Assembly: GCA_015228975.1 (NCBI GenBank)
Contig: JADGCN010000022.1
Coordinates: 1 to 34,899, forward strand
From: Magnetococcales bacterium
Lineage (GTDB): Bacteria; Pseudomonadota; Magnetococcia; Magnetococcales; UBA8363
Length of the DNA stretch: 34,899 bases
Direction: 5' to 3'
Below are positions 6,511 to 15,755 of this stretch, piece after piece. Under the pieces are notes generated by a model. It was given only the letters and a program-made list of their open reading frames with translations. It did not search any database and was not told the DNA's origin. The translations under genes were made by a program, and so were the position numbers. Position 1 is the first letter of the stretch, and each line of letters starts with the position of its first letter.

Positions 6511-7401
6511 TTAATACTTGCCTTTAACGATGACTGTATTGCCGTTACCTTGATATTCAAGCGAATCGAAACTCATCATGCGTGACATGGCTATGCCGCG
6601 ACCGTGTGGATCAAACGCGCGTTTTGGGTCTAAGTTCATATATTTCTGCCAGTTGAAGCCGGCACCCTGATCCTGAATGGTCAGCACGAGATTGGTTTTC
6701 TCTCGCGTCAAAGTCACAGTCACTGTTCGTTCGCGGTATTCAGGGAGTGTCAGACGCCGCTCGACCTCTTCATCCCATTGCCCGTCGATGACTAATTGAG
6801 TTTTCTCTTTGTAACTAATATCTATATTGCCATGCTCCACAGCATTGATTAGCAGTTCCTTTAGCCCAATGACAATGCGTTCAGGATCGGAGAATCCTCG
6901 TGCCAAACCGCAAGCAAGTTCATGCGCATCGGTCAGCGTTCGGTAACGAAAGACTCCGGACTCAATAAAAAGCAATGCCTTGCCAGCTTGTTGAACAGCG
7001 ACTTGGGCCTCGACCAATTGGTGCTGGCTGGTAATGGCTGCCTCTACCACGGTTAGCAACAGCTTGGGTTGAAGCGGCTTTGTTAGATAATAAAGAACGC
7101 CTGCTGCCAGCCCTTCTTCTATCCCATTAATATCATTAATGGATGTTTCCATGATGATTGGTATTTTGCATAGATCGGGACTATTCTTGATTTGCCGCAA
7201 CAGCGTCATGCCGTCCATCTCTGGCAACAAACGATCAAGCAGGATGGCATCGAAATTGGTCCCATGACGTGTGAGTTCCCGCCAGGCGGATTCAGCATCA
7301 GCGTACCGAATGATCTCAATATGACTGCCAGCAAAAGTGTGTTTTATGAAACCAGCGATGATATTATCATCCTCCACCAAGAGAATTCTGGATACGTTCA
7401 T
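6511..7401 (-). CDS. Response regulator with C-terminal RsbW-type ATPase domain
   Basis: 296 residues. Residues 4-120 are a receiver domain: acidic pair Asp11/Asp12, phospho-acceptor Asp56 in ILLDRLLPEMDG, and Lys108 in LTKPL. After a short helical linker (120-140), residues 150-296 are a GHKL ATP-binding domain with N-box KELLINAVEHGN, G1 DQGAGF (244-249) and G2 HGRGIAM. There is no His phospho-acceptor domain, so it is not a sensor kinase; the ATPase resembles the anti-sigma/serine kinases of the RsbW class. It may act by phosphorylating or sequestering a partner when the receiver is phosphorylated. Its start overlaps the stop of the HD-GYP regulator by 4 bases (ATGA), so they are translated together. 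No partner anti-anti-sigma factor is present here. Confidence 0.88.
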   Translation of the reverse strand: MNVSRILLVEDDNIIAGFIKHTFAGSHIEIIRYADAESAWRELTRHGTNFDAILLDRLLPEMDGMTLLRQIKNSPDLCKIPIIMETSINDINGIEEGLAAGVLYYLTKPLQPKLLLTVVEAAITSQHQLVEAQVAVQQAGKALLFIESGVFRYRTLTDAHELACGLARGFSDPERIVIGLKELLINAVEHGNIDISYKEKTQLVIDGQWDEEVERRLTLPEYRERTVTVTLTREKTNLVLTIQDQGAGFNWQKYMNLDPKRAFDPHGRGIAMSRMMSFDSLEYQGNGNTVIVKGKY

Positions 7402-8399
7402 AGCAATCTATCCAGATTGAAATCATGGTCAACCCAGCGTTTTTGGATTTCAAGAATATCGGGCAAGATATTCGTAAAGCATTCAATCATGCGCGGATCG
7501 AGATGCGTGCCGGCACTGCTTGCCAGTGTTTCCATGACGCGATCAAGGGGCCAAGCTTCCTTGTAAGGGCGCTCCATACTGAGGGCGTCGAAGACATCGG
7601 CTACCGCAATGATACGCGCCATTTCGGGAATTGCTGCGCCAACCAGTCCCTGCGGGTAGCCACCCCCATCCCATTTCTCATGGTGAGAGAGAGCGATGGT
7701 AGCTGCCATCTGCAAGAGAGGAGACATGCTCAAGGACAGGATGTCGTGGCCAATAGACGTGTGGGTCTTCATCACGTTCCATTCCGCAGCGTTAAGCTTG
7801 GCGGGTTTGCGTAAAATAATGTCAGGAATACCAAGCTTGCCAATATCATGCATCGGCGCAGCCAGTTCGAGCTGTTGGCAGGCCTCGATATTCCAACCGC
7901 AGGCAGAGGCCAATGCACTGCTATACGCAGCCATGCGCCAGATGTGGACACCTGTATCTGTATCCTTAAATTTGCTCGCCTCGCCCAACATGTGGATGGC
8001 ATCGTTGTAGCTTCGCTCCAACTGTTTCGTATTAACCAATGAAAGGTGGGTACGCACCCGGGCTTTGACGATAGTTGGCGACATCGGCTTAATCATGTAA
8101 TCCACAGCACCAGCAGCAAAACCGGAACTTTCATGGCCGACTTCCGCCAGGCTGGTCACAAAGATCACCGGAATATTTTCGGTCTGCGGGTCAGCCTTGA
8201 GCCGACGGCAAACTGTGTATCCATCCATCTCTGGCATTATTACGTCGAGCAGGATCAGCGCGGGATGATGCTTGGCTGCTGACGTTAGTGCCTCAATGCC
8301 GTTGCGTGCGAAGACCAGCGTGTATTCCGGTGATAGAATCTGGCTTAGTGCTGCCAAATTGATGGGCTCATCATCGACGATCAGGATGGAAGAAGTCAT
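7398..8399 (-). CDS. Response regulator with HD-GYP cyclic-di-GMP phosphodiesterase domain
   Basis: 333 residues from the ATG at 8399, chosen because GGAG lies 9 bases upstream; an ATG 15 bases earlier has no ribosome site. The receiver domain (3-120) has Asp9/Asp10, phospho-acceptor Asp52 (LILLDVIMPEMDG), Thr82 and Lys104. The HD-GYP domain (about 125-320) has the metal-binding HDIGKLGIPD (184-193), HHE (239-241), GYP (247-249) and the DVFDALSMERPYK segment. All catalytic positions are present, so it probably hydrolyses cyclic-di-GMP under control of a sensor kinase. It is coupled to the REC/ATPase gene. The 3' remnant of a histidine kinase lies 45 bases upstream on the same strand and may have been its original sensor. 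Confidence 0.93.
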   Translation of the reverse strand: MTSSILIVDDEPINLAALSQILSPEYTLVFARNGIEALTSAAKHHPALILLDVIMPEMDGYTVCRRLKADPQTENIPVIFVTSLAEVGHESSGFAAGAVDYMIKPMSPTIVKARVRTHLSLVNTKQLERSYNDAIHMLGEASKFKDTDTGVHIWRMAAYSSALASACGWNIEACQQLELAAPMHDIGKLGIPDIILRKPAKLNAAEWNVMKTHTSIGHDILSLSMSPLLQMAATIALSHHEKWDGGGYPQGLVGAAIPEMARIIAVADVFDALSMERPYKEAWPLDRVMETLASSAGTHLDPRMIECFTNILPDILEIQKRWVDHDFNLDRLL

Positions 8400-8444
8400 T
8401 ACATTAAACTCCATAATACATTAAAATGATATATTAACTTCACG

Positions 8445-8609
8445 TCATGCTGGACATGGCATCGTCACCACCACAGATGTTTCGCCAAGCTGGTTAAAGT
8501 CCAGTTCAATTGTGCCGTTTTGGGCGGTTGCAGCCAGCCAAGCCGAATAAGTCCCCAATCCTTTGCTCCCTTTTTTCCGGTAAACGGCAATCGTTTTGAA
8601 TACGCAGTG
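8445..8609 (-). pseudogene. 3' remnant of a sensor histidine kinase
   Basis: A 54-codon frame on the minus strand, ending in TGA, encodes the end of a GHKL kinase domain: KKGSKGLGTYSAW is the G2 box (usually KKG-x-GLGTYSAR), followed by a Gly-Thr-Ile-Glu strand and VVVTMPCPA as the last strand. The frame is closed by a stop upstream (8610-8612), and the H-box, N-box and sensor parts are absent. The next 300 bases show no continuation. It lies immediately upstream of the HD-GYP regulator in the same direction, so a kinase-regulator operon has probably lost the body of its kinase. Confidence 0.75.
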
Positions 8610-8997
8610 TTATACTTGGAAATAATTAGCATTTAATCAGTATATACAAAATTATTCTAATAATCTATAAAAATAATTTATTTATTGGTGCTGGGCATGT
8701 CTGATAGGCTTGTAGGTGAAGGTTCTCCATCCCGCCAGATGGGGCGAAAGGATTAGTGCCACGCAGGTATGGTGGACCCCAAAAATGCGACAAATCGTTT
8801 ATTGAAAGCAAATGGCGTTTGATCCATTCCCGGTGAACCAGTACACTTTGACGAGTCCCTTCTTCAAACCAGAACCGATGCCCGGGTAACACGCAGGGTA
8901 ACTCGGGGAATTTGTTGAAAACCGGTTCAAAATGTGCGATCTTCGGGGTGGCGTGGGTCATTGGAATGGGTTTGGATACTATTGAGGAGCTTTTCTT
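8610..8997. other. AT-rich spacer with no recognised gene
   Basis: The first 80 bases are very AT-rich (about 8612-8690), unlike the surrounding DNA. The remainder has normal composition. An open frame runs on the minus strand from inside the next gene down to 8665, but I recognise no domain in it and it has no supported start, so I do not call it. GAGGAG just before 8998 is the ribosome site of the downstream gene. Confidence 0.6.
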
Positions 8998-9984
8998 ATG
9001 GTGCAGATTACGATGAAGAAGGGGATAGTGACCCTGATGATGGGTTTGATGCTCTCCTGGGGCACCACTGCCGCCGCCCGGGATGAGGAAAAGCCGTTCT
9101 CCGATGCCGAGGTGAACAAATGGATCACCGACTATCCCGAACTGCTGCAATGGAGCCGGAAAAATCAAAACATCACCAACCCGTCGAATCAACCCTGGAT
9201 TATCGCTGGCATGCGTCACAACAAAGGATTCATCGACCAGCTCACCGCCAAAGGGTGGACCGCGGACCGGTTTTTTTACACCCTCGATCATCTACAGCAA
9301 GGGCTTCGGATTCATAACGCCCGCAAAGACCAAATCCAGGCGCAGCAGCGCATGAAACAGAGCCGGCAGCAATTCCAAAACGCCGCCAGCGAAATGGCCC
9401 AAAGGGCCGCTGCCAGCCAAAAGGAAATGGAAGCCGCCAGCAAAGAACAACAGGCATGGGCCAGGAAACAACTGGAGGATCAGGAGCGGCGCATCCGCCA
9501 GGATCCCACCATGAATCCCTGGCAAAAACAGCAATCCCTGGAATTTTTGCGTCAACAACGCGCCTGGATTCAGCAATCCTCCGCACCCGCCACGGCACAA
9601 AACGGACAGCAACAATTCCAGCAGGCGCAAAGGCAATCCATCATCAACAATCCCTATATCCCCGAAGGGCAAAAACGTTGGATACTACAGCAGATGCAAT
9701 CCAACCCGGGCACCCAGCCCCAAGCCGTCATGAATCCTGAACAGGCCCGGGATGCCATGATCAAGCAACAAAAAATGTGGATCGCCCAACAAAAGGCCCA
9801 GTTGGCCAGCAACCCGTATATCCCCTACGAACAGCGCCAAATCATGGAGCGGCAAATGCAACAGTATGTCCGCAACATGGAAGAGGGGGCGCGCCAAAGT
9901 TACCGGATCCCCTCCATTCTCCCCGGCGGGGAAATGGAACTGGTCGGAAAGTACAGTGACAAACTGCAAAAAATATTCCAATAA
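8998..9984 (+). CDS. Secreted Gln-rich protein with repeated NPxxP motifs, function unknown
   Basis: 328 residues. The start ATG has GAGGAG 8 bases upstream; a second ATG five codons on would give a shorter signal peptide. Residues 1-27 are a Sec signal peptide with likely cleavage after TTAAA or AAA. Residues 33-105 form a compact domain (FSDAEVNKWI...GWTADRFFYTLDHLQQGL). Residues 110-170 are strongly charged and Gln/Ala-rich, probably a long helix or coiled coil. Then a degenerate unit appears three times: DPTMNPWQKQQSLEFLRQQ, NNPYIPEGQKRWILQQMQ and SNPYIPYEQRQIMERQMQ. The protein is predicted periplasmic. It stands alone between the signalling genes and odhA. I do not recognise the family and assign no function. 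Confidence 0.8.
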   Translation: MVQITMKKGIVTLMMGLMLSWGTTAAARDEEKPFSDAEVNKWITDYPELLQWSRKNQNITNPSNQPWIIAGMRHNKGFIDQLTAKGWTADRFFYTLDHLQQGLRIHNARKDQIQAQQRMKQSRQQFQNAASEMAQRAAASQKEMEAASKEQQAWARKQLEDQERRIRQDPTMNPWQKQQSLEFLRQQRAWIQQSSAPATAQNGQQQFQQAQRQSIINNPYIPEGQKRWILQQMQSNPGTQPQAVMNPEQARDAMIKQQKMWIAQQKAQLASNPYIPYEQRQIMERQMQQYVRNMEEGARQSYRIPSILPGGEMELVGKYSDKLQKIFQ

Positions 9985-10142
9985 TATTTCCTTCATGGAC
10001 GCCCTCCTGGTCTTGGCACTGCCGGGTTCCACAGGGGGCGACCTTCCTTAGAAGGGTCACAATCCACCCTTTGCTTGCCCAGGGCATGACCCGGACGCTA
10101 CTCGGCAACAAACCATGGGTCCATAGAGAGCTGGAGGTGAAC

Positions 10143-13058
10143 ATGCCCAATCCGCCCAATCCGGTTGACTCCTGCTTGAGTGGCGCCAATGCCCTCTATC
10201 TGGGTGAACTTTACGCCCGTTTCCTGGCGGATCAGGGATCCGTTGATCCCGCAAGCGCCCGGTTCCTGTCGCAATTCCTTGGCGACAGCCGCACGGATAT
10301 CCTTCAGGAATTGCAGGGTGCCGTCTGGGACCGGGAGCGCAGCACGCTCGTCAACCGCATTCGGGATGTCCAGGTTTCGGCACCCACCCCCGCAACCACC
10401 GCCTCATTCCCCTCCACACAAGGATCCCGCCAGGCCACCCTGGACTCCCTGCGCGCCCTGATGCTGATCCGCTCCTACCGGGTCCGGGGCCACCTGAACG
10501 CCTGCTTCGATCCCCTGGGACTGGCCGGCAAGGGGCAATTCCCCGAACTGGATCCCGCCACCTACGGCTTCCACGACAACGACATGGATCGCCCCATCTT
10601 CCTCGACAACGTCCTGGGGCTGGAGATGGCCTCCATGCGACAAATCCTGCATATCCTGCAACAATGCTACTGCAGTTCGGTCGGCGTCGAGTTCATGCAT
10701 ATCCAGGATGTCGAACAAAAAGCCTGGATCCAACAGCGTATCGAAAGCAATGGCAACCGCAGCACTTTTTCTGTCCCAGAAAAAAGTGCCATCCTGGAAC
10801 GATTGAGCCATGCGGAACAGTTCGAGCGTTTTTTGCAAAAAAAATACACGGGAACCAAGCGTTTCGGATTGGAAGGTGGGGAAACGTTGATCCCGGCCCT
10901 GGAGCAAATCCTGCAACAAGGGGCGATCCAGGGCGTCCGTGAAATCGTCCTGGGAATGGCGCATCGCGGACGATTGAATGTCCTGGCCAATGTGCTGCAA
11001 AAACCCTACAGGGTCATGTTCTTTGAATTCCAGGGGGGATCGGCCAACCCCGAGGATGTCCAGGGATCGGGCGATGTCCGTTACCACCTGGGTTCGTCCG
11101 CCGACCGCATTTTCGACGGCCACCCGGTCCATCTCACCCTGCAACCCAACCCATCCCACTTGGAACTCGTCAACCCGGTGGTCCTCGGCAAGGTGCGTTC
11201 CAAACAAAACATGGCGGGGGACAACGGACGCACGGAGGTCATGGCCATTCTGTTGCACGGCGATGCCGCCTTCTCCGGGCAGGGTTTGGTGGCGGAAAGC
11301 TTGGCATTGTCGGGGCTTGAAGGCTATTCGACCGGGGGAACGGTTCACATCATTATCAACAACCAGATCGGATTCACCACCAACCCCTCCGCATCCCGCT
11401 CCACCCCCTACCCTTCCGATGTCGCCAAGGTGATTCAGGCACCCATTTTCCACGTCAACGGCGACGATCCCGAAGCCGTTGTCCACGCGGTGCGCTTGGC
11501 AACCGAATTTCGTCAGGAATTCGGCTGGGACGCGGTCGTGGACATGTTTTGCTACCGTCGCCATGGGCACAACGAAAGCGACGAACCCATGTTCACCCAA
11601 CCCATCATGTACCGTACCATCGCCAAACATCCCTCAACGCCCGAGCTGTATGCCCGACAATTGGATCGCGAAGGTTTGGGTGGGTCCGAGATGTTGGCCC
11701 GCTTACGCAGCGACTTTGAAGCCCACCTGGAAGAGGAATTCACCAAGGCGCAGGATTACAAAGCCGATAAGGCCGATTGGCTGGAAGGGGAATGGAAAGG
11801 GTTGTCCCACCTGGGTTCCGAAGAGGAACATCATGATTACCAGACCGATGTTTCCCTGGATCTCCTCAAGGAAGTGGGGTGGGCGATTTCCAAGGTGCCC
11901 GAACCTTTCGCCGTCAATTCCAAGATTGTCCGGCAATTGCGCAGCAAACGCGACATGATCGATTCCGCTTCCGGGTTGGACTGGGCCACGGCCGAAGCCC
12001 TGGCTTTCGGCACACTCCTGGTGGAAGGGATTGGTATACGGCTCTCCGGCCAGGATTGCGGTCGGGGTACTTTTTCCCAGCGCCAGTCGGTATTGGTCGA
12101 TCAGGAAAACGAGGCCCGCTACTATCCCCTCAATCATATCCGACCGGATCAGGCCCTTTACAAAGTCTACGATTCACCCCTGGCCGAAGCCTCGGTACTG
12201 GGATACGAATACGGCTACGCCTCCCACGACCCTTTCACCCTGGTGATTTGGGAAGCCCAGTTCGGTGATTTCGCCAATGGCGCACAAATGATCATCGACC
12301 AATTCCTGAGTGCCGGGGAATCCAAATGGCTGCGCCTGAATGGTTTGACCATCCTCCTGCCGCACGGCTACGAAGGTCAGGGACCGGAACACTCCTCGGC
12401 GCGTCCCGAACGGTTTTTGCAATTGTGCGCGGAGGATAACCTCCAGATCTGCAATCTGACCACCCCGGCGAATTATTTCCATGCCCTGCGGCGGCAGATT
12501 CGCCGCAATTTTCGCAAGCCATTGATCATTTTCACCCCCAAATCCTTGTTGCGCCATCCGGGATGTGTTTCCAACCTGGCCGATTGCGCCACCGGCTCCT
12601 CTTTCAAACGCATCCTCCCCGAGGAGTTCCCTCTGGTGGACAACGAGCGGATACGGCGTGTGATCCTGTGTACCGGAAAAGTCTATTATGACCTTCTGGA
12701 AACGAGGAACGCCCAAGGCATCGATGATTGCGCCCTGATTCGCGTGGAACAGCTCTACCCATGGCCCCGGGATGCCCTGTTCCATCAATTGCAGCTCTAT
12801 CCCCGGGCCGAAGTCGTCTGGTGCCAGGAGGAACCCGCCAACATGGGGGCATGGTCCTTTGTCTTTCCCAGACTGATCCACCTGTTGCATGACCTGGAAC
12901 GCAAGGAACAACGCCCGGGCTATGCCGGTCGGGAAGCCTCGGCGTCACCCGCTACGGGCTTGCACAAAAAACATGTCGTGGAACAAAAACTATTGGTCGA
13001 GCAGGCGCTGCGTTGGAACTTTGGCGAACTGCCACTACCCTTTCGCCGTAAACCTTAG
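10143..13058 (+). CDS. sucA: 2-oxoglutarate dehydrogenase E1 component
   Basis: Thiamine-diphosphate E1 subunit that decarboxylates 2-oxoglutarate and passes the succinyl group to lipoyl-E2 in the TCA cycle. 971 residues. Start ATG at 10143 follows GGAGGTGA at ideal spacing; the frame is open 24 codons further upstream but without conservation. An early NALYLGELYARFLADQGSVD segment is the E2-binding N-terminal arm. Further on are the HRGRLNVLANVLQKP active-site motif, GDAAFSGQG, and the thiamine-diphosphate motif GDDPEAVVHAVRLA with YRRHGHNESDEP. The C-terminal half has LLPHGYEGQGPEHSSARPER. First gene of the odhA-odhB-lpdA operon. Confidence 0.97.
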   Translation: MPNPPNPVDSCLSGANALYLGELYARFLADQGSVDPASARFLSQFLGDSRTDILQELQGAVWDRERSTLVNRIRDVQVSAPTPATTASFPSTQGSRQATLDSLRALMLIRSYRVRGHLNACFDPLGLAGKGQFPELDPATYGFHDNDMDRPIFLDNVLGLEMASMRQILHILQQCYCSSVGVEFMHIQDVEQKAWIQQRIESNGNRSTFSVPEKSAILERLSHAEQFERFLQKKYTGTKRFGLEGGETLIPALEQILQQGAIQGVREIVLGMAHRGRLNVLANVLQKPYRVMFFEFQGGSANPEDVQGSGDVRYHLGSSADRIFDGHPVHLTLQPNPSHLELVNPVVLGKVRSKQNMAGDNGRTEVMAILLHGDAAFSGQGLVAESLALSGLEGYSTGGTVHIIINNQIGFTTNPSASRSTPYPSDVAKVIQAPIFHVNGDDPEAVVHAVRLATEFRQEFGWDAVVDMFCYRRHGHNESDEPMFTQPIMYRTIAKHPSTPELYARQLDREGLGGSEMLARLRSDFEAHLEEEFTKAQDYKADKADWLEGEWKGLSHLGSEEEHHDYQTDVSLDLLKEVGWAISKVPEPFAVNSKIVRQLRSKRDMIDSASGLDWATAEALAFGTLLVEGIGIRLSGQDCGRGTFSQRQSVLVDQENEARYYPLNHIRPDQALYKVYDSPLAEASVLGYEYGYASHDPFTLVIWEAQFGDFANGAQMIIDQFLSAGESKWLRLNGLTILLPHGYEGQGPEHSSARPERFLQLCAEDNLQICNLTTPANYFHALRRQIRRNFRKPLIIFTPKSLLRHPGCVSNLADCATGSSFKRILPEEFPLVDNERIRRVILCTGKVYYDLLETRNAQGIDDCALIRVEQLYPWPRDALFHQLQLYPRAEVVWCQEEPANMGAWSFVFPRLIHLLHDLERKEQRPGYAGREASASPATGLHKKHVVEQKLLVEQALRWNFGELPLPFRRKP

Positions 13059-13128
13059 AAAATAGCCGAAAGCGTAGGGTCATTCGGGTTGTTGACCCGC
13101 AACAGATGCACATGGGACAGGTGGTAAC

Positions 13129-14322
13129 ATGACGATCGAAATCAGAGTCCCCTCCCTGGGGGAATCCATTGTGGAAGCAACCGTGGTCAAATGGCACAAA
13201 GCCGAGGGCGATGCGGTGGTCGCCGGCGAGGTGTTGTGCGAATTGGAAACCGACAAGGTCACCATGGAAGTACCGGCCCCGGAATCGGGGATACTCAGCC
13301 AAATCGTCGCCCCGCTTGATACCGATATCGGTGTCGGTGCCGTGCTGGCCCGCATGGAAGCCGGAGCTGTTGCCGGGAAACCAGCAGCGGATCACGTCGC
13401 ACCTCCCCCTGAGCCGACATCACCGAAAATTCCCAAGTTGTCACCTGCTGTGCGCAAACAATTGGAAGAAAAAGGACTCAATGCTTCGCAAATTCCGGCC
13501 ACAGGTGCAGGCAATCGCCTAACCAAAGGGGATGTCAATCAATTTACGACAGCACCAAGCAAACACCAGGAATCACCACCGCAATCCAGCGCTGGGCAGT
13601 TTCCGCCAGCGGTACAGGGACCACGCGAACAACGGGTACGCATGTCGCGTCTCAGGCAACGCATCGCCCAACGCCTGAAGGAGGCGCAAAACACCGCCGC
13701 CATGCTCACCACGTTCAACGAAGTGGACATGACCGAGGTGATGAATTGGCGCCAGACCTATCGTGACAGCTTTGAAAAAAGACACGGGGTCCGCCTCGGC
13801 TTCATGTCGTTTTTTGTCAAGGCTTCGGTTGCAGCCTTGCAGGAATTCCCTGCGGTCAATGCAGAAATTCAAGGCGATGAATTGGTGTACCGCAATTATT
13901 ATGATTTGGGCATCGCCGTTGGCACCAGCCATGGCCTGGTGGTACCCATCCTGCGGGATGCCGATCTCCTGTCCATCCCCGCCATCGAACAACAGATTAC
14001 CGAATTTGGCCGCCGTGCCGAGGCGGGACGTTTAAGCCTGGAGGAATTGCAAGGGGGAACCTTCACCATTACCAATGGTGGGGTCTTTGGCTCCCTGCTC
14101 TCCACCCCCATACTCAACACCCCCCAGTCCGGTATCCTCGGGATGCATAAAATTCAGCAACGACCCGTTGTCATGCCCGATGGCGGCATCTGCGCCCGTC
14201 CCATGATGTATCTGGCATTAAGTTATGACCACCGGGTCGTCGATGGTCGCGAAGCGGTCTCTTTCCTGGTTCGCATCAAAGAGTACATCGAAAATCCCGG
14301 TCGCATCATGCTGGGTGCCTGA
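13129..14322 (+). CDS. sucB: Dihydrolipoyllysine-residue succinyltransferase, E2 of 2-oxoglutarate dehydrogenase
   Basis: 397 residues forming the core of the complex. An N-terminal lipoyl domain (1-76) carries Lys43 within [11 protein letters not shown], the lipoylation site. A linker leads to a peripheral-subunit binding domain (about 101-132, [20 protein letters not shown]). After a second flexible linker the catalytic domain (about 165-397) ends with [11 protein letters not shown], which holds the catalytic His and Asp. The single lipoyl domain and DHRVVDG motif fit the succinyl class rather than pyruvate dehydrogenase E2. AGGTGG precedes the ATG, 70 bases after odhA. Confidence 0.96.
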   Translation: MTIEIRVPSLGESIVEATVVKWHKAEGDAVVAGEVLCELETDKVTMEVPAPESGILSQIVAPLDTDIGVGAVLARMEAGAVAGKPAADHVAPPPEPTSPKIPKLSPAVRKQLEEKGLNASQIPATGAGNRLTKGDVNQFTTAPSKHQESPPQSSAGQFPPAVQGPREQRVRMSRLRQRIAQRLKEAQNTAAMLTTFNEVDMTEVMNWRQTYRDSFEKRHGVRLGFMSFFVKASVAALQEFPAVNAEIQGDELVYRNYYDLGIAVGTSHGLVVPILRDADLLSIPAIEQQITEFGRRAEAGRLSLEELQGGTFTITNGGVFGSLLSTPILNTPQSGILGMHKIQQRPVVMPDGGICARPMMYLALSYDHRVVDGREAVSFLVRIKEYIENPGRIMLGA

Positions 14323-14345
14323 CTTTTCCCCTGGGGAGTCCAATC

Positions 14346-15755
14346 ATGTCGAAAGAATGCGATTTGCTTGTCATTGGTGCCGGTCCCGGCGGGTATGTCG
14401 CCGCCATTCGTGCGGCACAACTGGGACTCACAACCATCTGCGTCGATAAACGCCACCTTTTGGGCGGTACCTGCCTCAATGTCGGCTGCATCCCTTCCAA
14501 AGCCCTGCTCCATTCAACACACCTCCTGGCCATGGCGCAGCACGAACTCGCCCTGCACGGGGTCCAGGTCAGCGGCATCCAGGCGGATCTGGCAACCATG
14601 ATGGCCCACAAGGATCGGGTGGTCAGCCAGTTGACCGCCGGTATTGAATTTTTATTCAAAAAAAACAAAATTACCAAAATGCAGGGCACCGCCACCCTCA
14701 TCACCCCGGACACCGTCTCCATCAGAGATGAATCCGGGTCGGAACAAACCATTCAGGCCAAACATATCCTGATTGCCAGCGGTTCCCAGCCCGCGACCCT
14801 CCCGGGTTTCGTCTTTGATGGTGAACGGGTCATCAGCTCCACCGAAGCTCTTTTTTTAAAAGTAATCCCCGACAAATTGGCTATCATTGGCGCCGGTGTG
14901 ATCGGTTTGGAATTGGGATCCGTCTGGCGTCGGTTGGGCAGCGCCGTCACGGTGATCGAATTTACCGATACCGTCCTGCCCGGCATGGACGGTGAACTGC
15001 GTAAACAAGCGGCACGTATTTTGACTAAACAAGGATTGCAATTCAAGTTATCCACCCGTGCCCTGGGAGCTGAAATCCAAGGCAACGGTGTCGCAGTGAC
15101 CCTCGCCCCGGTTGCAGGGACAGCCCATCAAGAGGTCTTGCAGGTCGATAAGGTATTACTCGCCGTGGGGCGCGTCCCATGCACCGAATCCCTGGGCTTG
15201 GAATCTTTGGGCATTGCCCTGGATAGCAAAGGTTTCATCCCGGTGGATCACAATTATCGCACCAAGATCCCCAACATTCTGGCCATTGGTGATGTGATTG
15301 GTGGCCCCATGTTGGCACACAAGGCGGAAGAAGAAGGTGTGTGTGCCGTGGAACGTTTGCTAGGTCAGGGAGGACAGGTCCATTGGGATCGCATCCCCGG
15401 GGTGGTGTATACCCAGCCAGAAATAGCCGCGGTGGGGCGTACTGAGGAATCCCTCCAAAAACAAGGGGTGGCCTATCGCGTGGGCAAGTTTCCCTTTTCC
15501 GCCAACTCCCGGGCACGCGCTGTCGATCAAACCGAAGGTTTTGTTAAAATTCTCGCCGCAGCCGACACCGACATGATCCTGGGTGCCCACATCATCGGAC
15601 CCCAGGCGGGCGATTTGATCGCAGAGATCGTGTTGGCGATGGAAAGTGATCTATCAGCCGAAGATGTAGCCCGTACCTGCCACGCCCATCCGGCTTTCGG
15701 GGAAGCGATCAAAGAAGCCGCGCTGGCGGTTGATGGCCGGGCCATTCACGTCTGA
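14346..15755 (+). CDS. lpdA: Dihydrolipoyl dehydrogenase (E3)
   Basis: FAD flavoprotein that reoxidises the lipoyl groups of E2 and reduces NAD+. 469 residues. An N-terminal FAD motif VIGAGPGGYVAA is followed by the redox disulfide Cys43/Cys48 in GGTCLNVGCIPSKALL. The NAD motif is IIGAGVIGLELGSVW (near 178), the second FAD contact is LAIGDVIGGPMLAHKAEEEG, and CHAHPAFGEAIKEA near the C-terminus is the catalytic His-Glu pair. GGGAG stands 7 bases before the ATG. Third gene of the operon; it lies 23 bases after odhB and could also serve other 2-oxoacid dehydrogenases. Confidence 0.97.
   Translation: MSKECDLLVIGAGPGGYVAAIRAAQLGLTTICVDKRHLLGGTCLNVGCIPSKALLHSTHLLAMAQHELALHGVQVSGIQADLATMMAHKDRVVSQLTAGIEFLFKKNKITKMQGTATLITPDTVSIRDESGSEQTIQAKHILIASGSQPATLPGFVFDGERVISSTEALFLKVIPDKLAIIGAGVIGLELGSVWRRLGSAVTVIEFTDTVLPGMDGELRKQAARILTKQGLQFKLSTRALGAEIQGNGVAVTLAPVAGTAHQEVLQVDKVLLAVGRVPCTESLGLESLGIALDSKGFIPVDHNYRTKIPNILAIGDVIGGPMLAHKAEEEGVCAVERLLGQGGQVHWDRIPGVVYTQPEIAAVGRTEESLQKQGVAYRVGKFPFSANSRARAVDQTEGFVKILAAADTDMILGAHIIGPQAGDLIAEIVLAMESDLSAEDVARTCHAHPAFGEAIKEAALAVDGRAIHV

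Noticed and set aside
6511-8399. A novel defence island around the signalling genes
   Set aside because: The two genes have ordinary signalling domains (receiver, HD-GYP, GHKL ATPase). No nuclease, toxin, reverse transcriptase or pore-forming effector is visible nearby.
8665-9291. A 208-codon minus-strand frame overlapping the secreted Gln-rich protein gene
   Set aside because: Half of it is antisense to a gene with a clear signal peptide and ribosome site. The free half (8665-8990) has no recognised domain and no start of its own, so I treat it as a chance frame.
10404-11630. Long minus-strand open frame (408 codons) opposite odhA
   Set aside because: It lies wholly antisense to the strongly conserved E1 gene and its translation shows no domain. 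Long antisense frames are common in GC-rich genes.
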